A DNA stretch of 64,000 bases from Mediterraneibacter catenae. GTDB taxonomy: Bacteria > Bacillota > Clostridia > Lachnospirales > Lachnospiraceae. How positions within the stretch are numbered: position 1 is the stretch's first letter; each line of letters starts with the position of its first letter. The translations under genes and the position numbers were made by a program. Below are positions 21,419 through 29,709 of this stretch, one piece after another. The stretch is from assembly GCF_008691045.1 (NCBI RefSeq), contig NZ_VMSO01000003.1, forward strand, positions 124,001 through 188,000, written 5' to 3'. The notes under the pieces were generated by a model. It was not told the origin of the DNA, did not search any database, and saw nothing but the letters and a program-made list of their open reading frames with translations.

Positions 21419-22801
21419 ATGCCAAAAGAGTACAGAACCATACAGGAAGTAGCCGGACCGCTGATGCTCGTGCGCGGCGTGGAAGGCGTGACATACGATG
21501 AGCTCGGAGAGATCGAGCTTGCCAGCGGCGAGACAAGGCGATGCAAGGTGCTCGAGGTAAACGGAAGTGACGTGCTCGTACAGCTCTTCGAGAGTTCTAC
21601 AGGAATCAACCTGTCCAACAGCAAGGTACGTTTCCTTGGACGGAGCATGGAGCTTGGTGTATCCGAGGATATGCTTGGCCGTGTCTTTGACGGTCTGGGC
21701 CGTCCGATCGACGACGGGCCGGAGATCCTGCCGGAAGCGCGCATGGATATCAACGGCCTGCCCATGAATCCGGCAGCCAGAAGCTACCCGGAGGAGTTCA
21801 TCCAGACCGGAGTATCAGCAATCGACGGACTGAACACACTGGTAAGGGGACAGAAGCTTCCGATCTTCTCGGCATCCGGACTTCCGCACGCACAGCTTGC
21901 CGCACAGATCGCGAGACAGGCAAAGGTGCTTGGAAAAGATGAGAACTTCGCCGTTGTATTTGCCGCAATGGGGATCACTTTCGAGGAATCAAACTTCTTC
22001 ATAGAGAGTTTTCGTGAGACAGGAGCGCTGGATCGTACTGTCCTGTTTATTAATCTGGCGAACGATCCGGCCATCGAGCGTATCGCAACACCGAAGATGG
22101 CGCTGACAGCGGCAGAGTATCTTGCATTTGAGAAAGACATGCATGTGCTCGTCATCCTGACCGATATCACGAACTACGCGGACGCGCTCCGCGAAGTGTC
22201 TGCCGCACGAAAAGAAGTGCCCGGACGCCGCGGTTACCCGGGATATATGTACACGGATCTTGCGTCCATCTATGAGAGAGCAGGACGTCAGAACGGTAAA
22301 AAGGGAAGCATCACTATGATCCCGATCCTGACTATGCCTGAGGACGACAAGACCCATCCGATCCCTGACCTGACAGGATATATCACAGAGGGACAGATCA
22401 TTCTGAGCCGTGAACTTTACCGCAAGGGTATTACGCCTCCGATCGACGTACTGCCATCGCTCTCCCGTCTGAAGGACAAGGGAATCGGCGAAGGAAAGAC
22501 CCGCGCAGACCACTCCAACACCATGAACCAGCTCTTCGCCGCGTATGCCCGCGGAAAAGACGCAAAAGAACTCATGGTCATCCTTGGAGAAGCGGCGCTG
22601 ACCGAGATCGACCTGATGTACGCGAAATTCGCGGATGCATTTGAGAAAGAATACGTTTCTCAGGGATATAACACCGACCGTGGTATCGAAGAGACACTGG
22701 ATATCGGCTGGAAACTGCTGAGAATGCTGCCGAGAACCGAACTCAAACGAATCGACGATAAATATCTGGATATGTACTACGGGACTGGCCCCGAAGCGTA
22801 A
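21419..22801 (+). CDS. ntpB: V-type ATP synthase non-catalytic subunit B
   Basis: A 460-residue subunit that alternates with A in the head; the P-loop is replaced by [20 protein letters not shown] as usual for [35 protein letters not shown] is conserved. The C-terminus is odd: after YLDMYYG the last codons (TGPEA and stop) belong to the first of three 58-bp direct repeats that follow, so the natural end appears replaced. GGAGGGCCGCTAA precedes the ATG. Confidence 0.96.
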   Translation: MPKEYRTIQEVAGPLMLVRGVEGVTYDELGEIELASGETRRCKVLEVNGSDVLVQLFESSTGINLSNSKVRFLGRSMELGVSEDMLGRVFDGLGRPIDDGPEILPEARMDINGLPMNPAARSYPEEFIQTGVSAIDGLNTLVRGQKLPIFSASGLPHAQLAAQIARQAKVLGKDENFAVVFAAMGITFEESNFFIESFRETGALDRTVLFINLANDPAIERIATPKMALTAAEYLAFEKDMHVLVILTDITNYADALREVSAARKEVPGRRGYPGYMYTDLASIYERAGRQNGKKGSITMIPILTMPEDDKTHPIPDLTGYITEGQIILSRELYRKGITPPIDVLPSLSRLKDKGIGEGKTRADHSNTMNQLFAAYARGKDAKELMVILGEAALTEIDLMYAKFADAFEKEYVSQGYNTDRGIEETLDIGWKLLRMLPRTELKRIDDKYLDMYYGTGPEA

Positions 22802-22946
22802 GCGCAGCGGGCCTGTCCCGGAAGCCGGAGGCAAGAAAATGACTGGCCCCGAAGCGTAAGCGTAGCGGGTCTGTCCCGGAAGCCGGAGGCAAGAAAATGA
22901 CTGGCCCCGAAGCGTAAGCGCAGCGGGCCTGTCCCGGAAGCCGGAG
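22783..22946 (+). repeat. Three tandem copies of a 58-bp repeat across the ntpB end
   Basis: Copies start at 22783, 22841 and 22899 with a constant 58-base period; the third stops after CCGGAG at 22946. They differ at only a few bases (for instance GCGCAGCGGGCC against GCGTAGCGGGTC). Each contains GGCCCCGAAGCG and CAGCGGGCC, which can fold back into a GC-rich hairpin. The first copy overlaps the last five codons and stop of ntpB; the rest fills the gap before ntpD. There are no spacers, so it is not a CRISPR array. Confidence 0.93.
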
Positions 22947-22988
22947 ACAGTATTAGTATTCAGATAAATCGATGAAGGAGGTGGCGTT

Positions 22989-23645
22989 TTGGCGGCAAAA
23001 CAGGTGAACCCGACCAGAATGGAGCTGACGCGTCTGAAGAAGAAGCGGATCACCGCGATCCGCGGTCACAAACTGTTAAAAGACAAGCGAGACGAGCTGA
23101 TGCGTCAGTATCTAGATCTGGTCCGTGAAAATATGGAAGTGCGCAAGAAGGTCGAGGCTGGTATCAAGTCTGCAAACCGCAACTTTGTCATCGCAAAGGC
23201 CGGAATGTCAGAAGCGGCGCTTAACACCGCTCTCATGGCGCCCAAACAGGAGATCAGCCTGGAGGCCGGAGAAAAGAATGTTATGAGCGTCGATATCCCG
23301 ACTTTTGAATATAAGACAAGGACTGCGGACGAAAATGATATCTATTCTTATGGTTTTGCGTTCACATCAAGCGATCTGGATGGAGCAGTGAAATCGCTTG
23401 CGGATGTCCTTCCTGATATGATCCGTCTCGCTGAATGCGAGAAGGCATGCCAGCTCATGGCGGCGGAGATCGAGAAGACAAGACGGCGTGTCAATGCGCT
23501 GGAGCATGTGATCATACCGGAGACAGAGGAGAGCATCAAATATATTACGATGAAGCTGGATGAGAACGAGAGAAGTACCCAGATCCGTCTGATGAAGGTA
23601 AAGGATATGATGCTTGAAGACGCGCATCATTACAGCGAGAAATAG
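22989..23645 (+). CDS. ntpD: V-type ATP synthase subunit D (central shaft)
   Basis: A 218-residue coiled-coil shaft subunit that turns inside the A/B head. The opening NPTRMELTRLKKKRITAIRGHKLLKDKRDEL is typical of subunit D, and the C-terminal helix returns with RRRVNALEHVIIPETEESIKYI. It starts at a TTG 6 bases after AAGGAGGTGG. It is the last gene of the operon and is set apart from ntpB by the repeat block. Confidence 0.95.
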   Translation: MAAKQVNPTRMELTRLKKKRITAIRGHKLLKDKRDELMRQYLDLVRENMEVRKKVEAGIKSANRNFVIAKAGMSEAALNTALMAPKQEISLEAGEKNVMSVDIPTFEYKTRTADENDIYSYGFAFTSSDLDGAVKSLADVLPDMIRLAECEKACQLMAAEIEKTRRRVNALEHVIIPETEESIKYITMKLDENERSTQIRLMKVKDMMLEDAHHYSEK

Positions 23646-23755
23646 ATTAAAATCTACTGATCACGGAGAGCCGGGAAGTAAATGGAACAGAGTTTTTCCT
23701 GGTGTTCATAGGAAAAAGAAAGAAAATATAAAGAAGATCTTAGCATTTGCGGTGC

Positions 23756-23797
23756 TGCCGGCAGAGATTTTATTAAATTTCTGCCGGCAGTCTTGTT
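23756..23797 (+). terminator. Terminator after the V-type ATPase operon
   Basis: CTGCCGGCAG (23756-23765) pairs with CTGCCGGCAG (23782-23791), a self-complementary stem extended by AGAT/ATTT, and is followed by TCTTGTT. It lies about 110 bases after ntpD. Confidence 0.8.
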
Positions 23798-23883
23798 GCG
23801 GCCTTTGTGGCATGATAGAATAAGTAAATGTCAGAAATGGCAATACTTAATTGTATAACGGACATCCTGACTGAGGAGGCAAT

Positions 23884-25101
23884 ATGAATCTTGACAATGA
23901 AAGTATAAAAAAACTGAGACAGCTTATTCTTTTTACGATAGTCCTGCTCATCGCTTTATGGAACTATGCGATCATCTTTGAGTGGATCGGAGTTGCGTTC
24001 GGGATTATTTTTCCGTTCCTGCTGGGGGGAGCGATTGCTTTCGTATTAAATGTACCGATGAGTTTCCTGGAAGAGAAGATATTCCGGAACAGATACCTGA
24101 AAGGAAAGAAAGTTGCCGAACGTCTCGCGAGACCGGTGTGCCTCGTGCTTACGATCGCGATTGTGATAGGCGTTGTAGTTCTGGTCATGTTTGTTGTAAT
24201 CCCGGAACTGACTACAACGGTGATTTCGCTCGGAAAGACAATCCGGGATTTTATACCGGCTGCACAGAGGTTCCTTGAGGATGTGTTTGCAGATAACAGT
24301 GAGATCAGTAAGTGGCTTAATGGTCTGAACCTGAATGTGGACAGAATCATAGAAAGCGCTGTGGCATTCTTCCAGAACGGCGCCGGGGATGTATTGAATT
24401 CGACAATGTCCGCCATCGGATCGATTGTGAGCGGAGTGGCGACGTTTGTTATTGCATTTGTTTTTGCATGTTATGTCCTGCTCCAGAAAGAAAAACTGCG
24501 TGTGCAGGTTACAAAAGTGCTGTATGCATTCCTGCCGGAGAAACGCGTTGGTTGGTGCCTTGAGGTGTGTTCACTGACTGCAAAGTCATTTTCAAGCTTT
24601 CTGACGGGACAGTGTGTGGAGGCGCTGATTCTCGGAATGATGTTCTTCATTGTTATGAGTATACTGAATATGCCGTACACGCTGCTTGTAGCTGTGCTGA
24701 TCGCATTTACGGCTCTGATCCCGATCTTCGGAGCGTTTATTGGATGTTTCATAGGAGCCTTCCTGATTTTGATGGTAGATCCGCTCCAGGCGTTGATCTT
24801 CGTGATCATGTTCCTTATCCTGCAGCAGATCGAGGGCAATCTGATTTATCCGAAGGTTGTAGGGGCATCCGTGGGACTTCCATCAATTTGGGTGCTGGCT
24901 GCGGTGACGATTGGCGGCAATCTGCTGGGAATCGTAGGTATGCTGATCTTTATACCGATCGTGTCAGTAGTATATACACTGTTCAGGGCGAGCGTGTATA
25001 AGAGACTGAAAAAGAAGCACAGGGACCTGAAGACAGGCAGGATGGAGAAACCAGAATCTCCAGTAGAGAATGATGAAAGAGGCACTACTGCTAAAAAATA
25101 G
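23884..25101 (+). CDS. AI-2E family transporter
   Basis: A 405-residue membrane protein of the AI-2E transporter family (PF01594) with about eight helices. Typical segments are FPFLLGGAIAFVLNVPMSFLEE in the first third and IFVIMFLILQQIEGNLIYPKVVGASVGLPSIWVLAA near residues 300-335. Family members include AI-2 exporter TqsA and sodium/proton antiporters, so the cargo cannot be named. The C-terminal tail is charged and cytoplasmic. TGAGGAGGCAAT precedes the ATG. It stands alone between two terminators. Confidence 0.93.
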   Translation: MNLDNESIKKLRQLILFTIVLLIALWNYAIIFEWIGVAFGIIFPFLLGGAIAFVLNVPMSFLEEKIFRNRYLKGKKVAERLARPVCLVLTIAIVIGVVVLVMFVVIPELTTTVISLGKTIRDFIPAAQRFLEDVFADNSEISKWLNGLNLNVDRIIESAVAFFQNGAGDVLNSTMSAIGSIVSGVATFVIAFVFACYVLLQKEKLRVQVTKVLYAFLPEKRVGWCLEVCSLTAKSFSSFLTGQCVEALILGMMFFIVMSILNMPYTLLVAVLIAFTALIPIFGAFIGCFIGAFLILMVDPLQALIFVIMFLILQQIEGNLIYPKVVGASVGLPSIWVLAAVTIGGNLLGIVGMLIFIPIVSVVYTLFRASVYKRLKKKHRDLKTGRMEKPESPVENDERGTTAKK

Positions 25102-25107
25102 AAGGAA

Positions 25108-25172
25108 GACCTTGACTTACATCCACTCGCCGTGGTATACTACTACGGCGAATGGAAGTAGGTCTTTTTTTT
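25108..25172 (+). terminator. Terminator hairpin after the AI-2E gene, containing a promoter
   Basis: GACCT at 25108-25112 pairs with AGGTC at 25160-25164, and the inner CTCGCCGT pairs with ACGGCGAA, with small bulges; eight Ts follow. The same DNA contains a good sigma-A promoter, described separately. Confidence 0.8.
25112..25141 (+). promoter_or_regulatory. Sigma-A promoter for rpmG-secE-nusG, inside a terminator stem
   Basis: TTGACT (25112-25117) and TATACT (25136-25141) are 18 bases apart. Both boxes lie within the hairpin that ends the upstream gene, so transcripts from here would carry only the 3' arm and escape termination. Confidence 0.65.
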
Positions 25173-25243
25173 ATGCCTAAAAATCGATGGCTTCGCAACC
25201 ATCAGTAACACGTAGTGAATAAGTTAAAAGCGAGGTGGAAGTT

Positions 25244-25393
25244 GTGCGCACAAGAATTACACTGGAGTGTACGGAATGCAAAAACCGTAACTACAACATG
25301 ACAAAGGACAAGAAAGCTCATCCGGAACGCATGGAGACCAAGAAATACTGCAGATTCTGCAAATCACACACACTGCACAAGGAAACGAAGTAG
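25244..25393 (+). CDS. rpmG: 50S ribosomal protein L33 (zinc-binding form)
   Basis: A 49-residue ribosomal protein beginning with GTG ([17 protein letters not shown]). Both zinc CxxC pairs are intact (Cys9/Cys12 and Cys36/Cys39), so this is the zinc-containing C+ form rather than the zinc-free paralogue many Firmicutes also have. GCGAGGTGG lies upstream. Position before secE-nusG is standard. Confidence 0.95.
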   Translation: MRTRITLECTECKNRNYNMTKDKKAHPERMETKKYCRFCKSHTLHKETK

Positions 25394-25414
25394 TCGCCGG
25401 AAGGAAGTGGACAA

Positions 25415-25612
25415 ATGAGTGATAAGGCAAAAACTCAGAAGAAGAGCTGGTTTAAGGGGCTTCAGGCGGAGTTCAAGAAAGTTATCTGGCCAGACAAGAA
25501 GACACTTGCAAGACAGACCACGGCGGTAGTTGCTGTCTCTGTAGTTCTCGGAGTGATCATCGCAGTGATCGACGCACTTCTGAGCTACGGGATCAAATTT
25601 TTGGTAGGATAG
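25415..25612 (+). CDS. secE: Preprotein translocase subunit SecE
   Basis: A 65-residue single-span membrane subunit of the SecYEG channel. The cytoplasmic amphipathic part contains WFKGLQAEFKKVIWPDKKTL, the family signature, followed by one transmembrane helix (about 36-58). GGAAGTGG precedes the ATG. It lies between rpmG and nusG as in most bacteria. Confidence 0.95.
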   Translation: MSDKAKTQKKSWFKGLQAEFKKVIWPDKKTLARQTTAVVAVSVVLGVIIAVIDALLSYGIKFLVG

Positions 25613-25637
25613 TTGACCGCAGCAGAAAGGTGATTTT

Positions 25638-26156
25638 ATGTCAGAGGCAAAATGGTATGTAGTTCATACTTATTCAGGGTATGAAAACAAAGTGAAAGCG
25701 AACATTGACAAGACGATCGAGAACCGTCATCTGGAAGACCAGATTCTTGAAGTCCGCGTTCCCATGGAGGAAGTGACAGAGCTCAAGAACGGAGTCCAGA
25801 GAGCTGTACAGCGTAAGATGTTTCCGGGATATGTCATGATCCATATGATCATGAATGACGATACCTGGTATGTGGTCAGGAATACCCGAGGTGTGACCGG
25901 GTTCGTCGGACCGGGATCCAAGCCGGTTCCGCTGGAGGAGAGCGAGATGGAGAATCTCGGCATCAAACGAGATAATGTTGTTGTCAACTTCGGCGTAGGT
26001 GATACGGTTGTTGTGCTCAGCGGCGCATGGGAGGGAACTGTCGGCGTAGTGCAGAGCATGAACGATCAGAAGAAGAGCCTGTCTATCAATGTTGAGCTGT
26101 TTGGCCGCGAGACACCGGTTGAACTTGGTTTTTCAGAAGTGAAGAAAATGGATTAA
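25638..26156 (+). CDS. nusG: Transcription termination/antitermination factor NusG
   Basis: A 172-residue transcription factor with an N-terminal NGN domain (EAKWYVVHTYSGYENKVKANI) and a C-terminal KOW domain (VGDTVVVLSGAWEGTVGVV) separated by a linker near residue 115. It binds RNA polymerase and affects pausing and Rho-dependent termination. AAAGGTGA precedes the ATG. The next features are the L1-type leader and rplK. Confidence 0.97.
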   Translation: MSEAKWYVVHTYSGYENKVKANIDKTIENRHLEDQILEVRVPMEEVTELKNGVQRAVQRKMFPGYVMIHMIMNDDTWYVVRNTRGVTGFVGPGSKPVPLEESEMENLGIKRDNVVVNFGVGDTVVVLSGAWEGTVGVVQSMNDQKKSLSINVELFGRETPVELGFSEVKKMD

Positions 26157-26162
26157 AGATGA

Positions 26163-26192
26163 GTGGGAGGGGCATGGCCCCGTAAGTACCAC
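26163..26192 (+). promoter_or_regulatory. L1-binding-site-like mRNA hairpin before rplK
   Basis: GTGGGAGGGGC pairs with GCCCC and TACCAC in a stem with an asymmetric internal loop. The elements GTGGGAGG and TACCAC match the known L1 site of 23S rRNA helices 76-77 (as I recall it for E. coli). The hairpin ends directly next to AAGGAGGT, the rplK ribosome binding site, so bound L1 could block it. Confidence 0.75.
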
Positions 26193-26207
26193 AAGGAGGT
26201 AATTGAA

Positions 26208-26633
26208 ATGGCAAAAAAAGTAGAAGGTTATATCAAATTACAGATTCCTGCCGGCAAGGCAACTCCGGCACCACCGGTTGGTCCTGCACTTGGACAGCAC
26301 GGTGTAAATATCGTTGAATTTACAAAGCAGTTCAACGCAAGAACAGCAGACCAGGGCGACCTGATCATCCCGGTTGTAATCACTGTATACAATGACAGAA
26401 GCTTCAGCTTCATTACAAAGACACCACCGGCAGCAGTTCTGATCAAGAAAGCATGCAAGATCCAGTCCGGTTCAGGCGTGCCGAACAAGAACAAAGTTGC
26501 AACGATCACAAAAGCTCAGCTTCAGGAGATCGCAGAGATGAAGATGCCTGACCTGAATGCAGCATCAGTAGAGGCTGCTATGAGCATGGTAGCAGGAACA
26601 TGCCGTTCCATGGGTGTTGTTGTAGAGGAGTAG
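26208..26633 (+). CDS. rplK: 50S ribosomal protein L11
   Basis: A 141-residue protein of the GTPase-associated centre that binds 23S rRNA helices 43-44. The proline-rich opening [21 protein letters not shown] is typical. I chose the ATG at 26208, 7 bases after AAGGAGGT; an upstream GTG frame at 26163 runs through the regulatory hairpin and is not a start. It is followed by rplA. Confidence 0.97.
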   Translation: MAKKVEGYIKLQIPAGKATPAPPVGPALGQHGVNIVEFTKQFNARTADQGDLIIPVVITVYNDRSFSFITKTPPAAVLIKKACKIQSGSGVPNKNKVATITKAQLQEIAEMKMPDLNAASVEAAMSMVAGTCRSMGVVVEE

Positions 26634-26693
26634 AGCATTTGGCGGTACATCGGGCGCCAGAGCGCGGGTGTATCTTCGTATAGGTAAACAGAA

Positions 26694-26723
26694 GTGGGAG
26701 GGGCACGTTCCCGCCAATACCAC
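26694..26723 (+). promoter_or_regulatory. Second L1-binding-site-like mRNA hairpin, before rplA
   Basis: GTGGGAGGGGCACGTTCCCGCC followed by AATACCAC has the same layout as the rplK leader: GTGGGAGG on the 5' side, TACCAC on the 3' side, and AAGGAGGT touching the 3' end. The two leaders differ in the loop and lower stem, so selection rather than recent copying appears to keep the shape. Confidence 0.7.
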
Positions 26724-26740
26724 AAGGAGGTTATTGTAAA

Positions 26741-27433
26741 ATGAAACGAGGAAAAAAATATATTGAAGCTGCGAAACTGATCGAGAGAGGAAATCTCTAC
26801 GACAAAGAAGAAGCAGTGGCACTTGTTAAGAAAGCAGCAGTAGCAAAGTTTGACGAGACAATCGAAGCTCACATCAGAACAGGATGTGACGGACGCCATG
26901 CAGATCAGCAGATCCGTGGTGCGGTTGTGCTTCCGCACGGAACAGGTAAGAAAGTCCGCATCCTTGTGTTCGCTAAGGACGCAAAGGCTGAGGAAGCAAA
27001 AGCAGCAGGAGCTGATTTTGTAGGCGGAGATGAGCTGATCCCGAAGATTCAGAATGAAGGATGGCTTGACTTCGATGTAGTTGTTGCAACACCGGATATG
27101 ATGGGCGTTGTAGGACGTCTCGGACGTGTACTCGGACCGAAAGGCCTTATGCCGAACCCGAAGGCCGGAACAGTTACAATGGACGTAACAAAGGCTATCA
27201 ACGAGATCAAAGCTGGTAAGATCGAGTACAGACTTGACAAGACAAACATTATCCATGTACCGATCGGTAAAGCTTCCTTTACCGAAGAGCAGTTAGCGGA
27301 CAACTTCCAGACGCTTATCGATGCAATCAACAAGGCAAGACCGGCAGCGGTTAAGGGACAGTACCTGAAGAGCATCACTCTTACATCTACAATGGGCCCT
27401 GGCGTAAAGGTTAATCCTCTGAAGCTTGCATAA
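26741..27433 (+). CDS. rplA: 50S ribosomal protein L1
   Basis: A 230-residue protein of the L1 stalk that guides deacylated tRNA out of the ribosome. The opening [24 protein letters not shown] and the block [17 protein letters not shown] are conserved. As in other bacteria it may repress its own operon through the leaders noted here. AAGGAGGT precedes the ATG by 9 bases. A terminator follows at once, separating it from rplJ. Confidence 0.97.
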   Translation: MKRGKKYIEAAKLIERGNLYDKEEAVALVKKAAVAKFDETIEAHIRTGCDGRHADQQIRGAVVLPHGTGKKVRILVFAKDAKAEEAKAAGADFVGGDELIPKIQNEGWLDFDVVVATPDMMGVVGRLGRVLGPKGLMPNPKAGTVTMDVTKAINEIKAGKIEYRLDKTNIIHVPIGKASFTEEQLADNFQTLIDAINKARPAAVKGQYLKSITLTSTMGPGVKVNPLKLA

Positions 27434-27449
27434 TTTTAGATGAATATAA

Positions 27450-27489
27450 GATCCTCATGCTATGCAAATGGTATGGGGGTCTTTTTTTT
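27450..27489 (+). terminator. Terminator after rplA
   Basis: GATCCTCATGCTAT (27450-27463) pairs, with G-U pairs, with ATGGTATGGGGGTC (27468-27481), and eight Ts follow. It cleanly ends the rplK-rplA transcript before the condensin operon. Confidence 0.85.
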
Positions 27490-27524
27490 GTCCTGTTTTC
27501 ATCCCCGGGCCGGGATGCGGCGGC

Positions 27525-27554
27525 TTTACACTTCGTGAATGCGCGTGGTATAAT
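27525..27554 (+). promoter_or_regulatory. Sigma-A promoter of the jetABC-like operon
   Basis: TTTACA (27525-27530) and TATAAT (27549-27554) are 18 bases apart, 54 bases before the jetA-like ATG, just after the rplA terminator. Confidence 0.75.
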
Positions 27555-27607
27555 TATCGCGCACCCTGCGGCTTTGCCGTACGACGGTGGAATGACAGGA
27601 GGATATA

Positions 27608-29011
27608 ATGAGTCTGATCAACAGAATTCCCCATGATTTCTATAAATTATTCACAAGTAAATATACAGAGTATTATATGACCTTCCTTGTGGCGATCTAC
27701 GATGCCATGGAGCAGTCCTACTCGGTGCTTGGCCTGACGGAGAAGGAGTGCAGGGCCGTGATGAATGAAAGAATTGCTTCGGCGGCGATTTTGTGGGACG
27801 CGGAGAATTACGATGAAGACGGAGTGTTCCTCACGCGGTCTAATATGGCGTCCGTCTGTCTGAAGCACTTTGAAGACTGGGGCTGGCTTAAGCAGGACTA
27901 TGACGAGACGCTGAACAGCTATGTGGTCACATTTCCTGAGTACAGTCAGATGTATGTGGAACTTTTTGCACGCCTGCTGGACGAGAGCGACAGCCAGGAA
28001 CGGGAGAGCGTCCTTGCGATTTACAGTTATCTATATACATACAGTGTAGATGCGGAAAAGAACAATGAGATTTTGAAAAGTGCGCTGAATGCATCCAAAA
28101 GGCTGGTGCGTATGCTGGTCAATATGCAGGACGGCATGAGGGAATATTTTGATGAACTTTCCCGCCAGAAGGATTTTAAGGGAATACAGGATGTGCTTGT
28201 CAAAGAGATCAATAACAGCGACAGCCGCAAGTATGCGATCCTTACGACAACGGACAGTTTTTACCGGTATAAGGAAGCGGTCAGGGAACTGATCGTGAAA
28301 AATCTGGATGAAAATGAAGCGCGCAGAAGGCAGAAAGAAAGAGAACTGACCGCTCTGGAGCCGGGGACGCCGCCTTTTGTGAGGTGCAGCCGTGCGATAG
28401 GGCTCTGCGACGAAGCGGCGGATATCATGTTCCGGATCGAGCGGCAGTCGGACGTGATTGAGAGAAGATACAATAAGCTGATCGAGCAGAAGACTGTGTT
28501 TGCGGGACGGGCGGCGGCGCGCATTCGTTATATTATGCAGGAGGGGGCCGATGGCGATGACCGCACGGCTGTTTTTGTCAGTCTCCTGGGCAGGAGCGGC
28601 AGGAAAGATGAGATTGTGGAAGCGTTGGCGGAGCGTGTAGGAATAAGCGCTCCGCATCATCTCATGTCACCGGACAGCCTGTATATGAGAAGAGCATCCG
28701 GCAGGGAGGAGTTTGCGCCTCGGGCTGTGGAGCAGGAGAGCGGAGCCGGACCGGAAGAGATGGATTCGTTTATCCTGAAGCCCCTTTATACCCGCAGAGA
28801 AATTGACACATTCCGCAAAAAAAATGAGACGGACGGCGTGTTCCGGGTGAATGCTGATACCGTGCGCAGTGTGGAGGATCTGGAGAAACTGTTCTTTGTG
28901 TGGCAAGAGGCAACCGAGAAGGCTGAGAGCGGCGGAGATATCGAATTGGGAGAGGAACAGGAAAACAGTTCCGGCTTCAGGTACTCTTCGCTGACCATCC
29001 GCGGCGGATGA
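27608..29011 (+). CDS. JetA-like kleisin subunit (DUF5716 family, Wadjet/Mks type)
   Basis: A 467-residue, mostly helical protein. I recognise it by layout and by the opening SLINRIPHDFYKLFTSKYTEYYM as the family called DUF5716 or JetA, the kleisin (MukF/MksF-like) of Wadjet-type condensins. A winged-helix N-terminal region (about 1-140) and a C-terminal segment after a charged linker fit a kleisin that bridges two SMC heads. ACAGGAGGATATA precedes the ATG. It is the first gene of a three-gene operon between rplA and rplJ. Homology is from memory and not checked by search. Confidence 0.75.
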   Translation: MSLINRIPHDFYKLFTSKYTEYYMTFLVAIYDAMEQSYSVLGLTEKECRAVMNERIASAAILWDAENYDEDGVFLTRSNMASVCLKHFEDWGWLKQDYDETLNSYVVTFPEYSQMYVELFARLLDESDSQERESVLAIYSYLYTYSVDAEKNNEILKSALNASKRLVRMLVNMQDGMREYFDELSRQKDFKGIQDVLVKEINNSDSRKYAILTTTDSFYRYKEAVRELIVKNLDENEARRRQKERELTALEPGTPPFVRCSRAIGLCDEAADIMFRIERQSDVIERRYNKLIEQKTVFAGRAAARIRYIMQEGADGDDRTAVFVSLLGRSGRKDEIVEALAERVGISAPHHLMSPDSLYMRRASGREEFAPRAVEQESGAGPEEMDSFILKPLYTRREIDTFRKKNETDGVFRVNADTVRSVEDLEKLFFVWQEATEKAESGGDIELGEEQENSSGFRYSSLTIRGG

Positions 29012-29070
29012 ACGAAGAGCTGACAGGCCGGGACAGAGGAATATCCGGTGGACTATGAAAGGAAAAGGTT

Positions 29071-29709
29071 ATGTTTACATATCTGGAAGAACTGACAGTA
29101 ACAGAGGCAGAGCAGGTGAGGAAGACTGTGCAGGCGCTGTTCCGGCAGAGCTGCATCCTGCAGGTGAAGTATGATCCGGCCACACTGACGCCAAGGGACA
29201 ACCCGCAGTATGAGATCTGCGCAAGACACAGAGTGTTTATTGAAAATTATATCGAAGTGCTCGGATGCGAACTGGTTCATGACGCGCAGGAACATGTTTT
29301 CCGTCTGACCGGCGAGCATATGCCCAAAGAGAAACTGAGCCTTACAAGTACAGTGATCCTGCTTCTTGTAAAACTGATTTATAGAGACCGGATCATGGGC
29401 GAAGGACTGAATGCCCCGGTCACAACTTTGAAAGAAATCCGTGAATATGGAAAGAACACGAATCTGATCACGGAAAAGCTGACGCAGGCGCAGTGGAGGG
29501 AAGCGCTCTATCTGATGCGGATGCATCAGGTCATAGATCTGCCCGGCGCGGTGAGGGATGTAGAGGATGAGACTCCGATCTATATCTACAGTACCGTCAA
29601 CCTTTATGTGACGGCAGCGGATATCAACGCGCTGATTGAGGAATACAGAGGAGAGGGGGAAGAGGATGAGGCAGCCGAAGAAATTATTTACCAGAATTCT
29701 GATCAATAA
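29071..29709 (+). CDS. JetB-like MukE/KITE-type subunit (DUF4194)
   Basis: A 212-residue protein of the type that bridges a kleisin in Mks and Wadjet condensins (MukE, MksE, JetB; DUF4194). Features are winged-helix-like segments such as SLTSTVILLLVKLIYRDRIMG and a conserved-looking central block around residues 75-150, then an acidic end (EEYRGEGEEDEAAEE). AAAGGAAAAGG precedes the ATG. Its 3' end overlaps the SMC gene by 44 bases. The call depends strongly on gene order. Confidence 0.72.
   Translation: MFTYLEELTVTEAEQVRKTVQALFRQSCILQVKYDPATLTPRDNPQYEICARHRVFIENYIEVLGCELVHDAQEHVFRLTGEHMPKEKLSLTSTVILLLVKLIYRDRIMGEGLNAPVTTLKEIREYGKNTNLITEKLTQAQWREALYLMRMHQVIDLPGAVRDVEDETPIYIYSTVNLYVTAADINALIEEYRGEGEEDEAAEEIIYQNSDQ

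Noticed and set aside
21989-23053. A 354-codon minus-strand frame across ntpB and the repeats
   Set aside because: It lies opposite a certain gene and its own repeats come from the 58-bp units.
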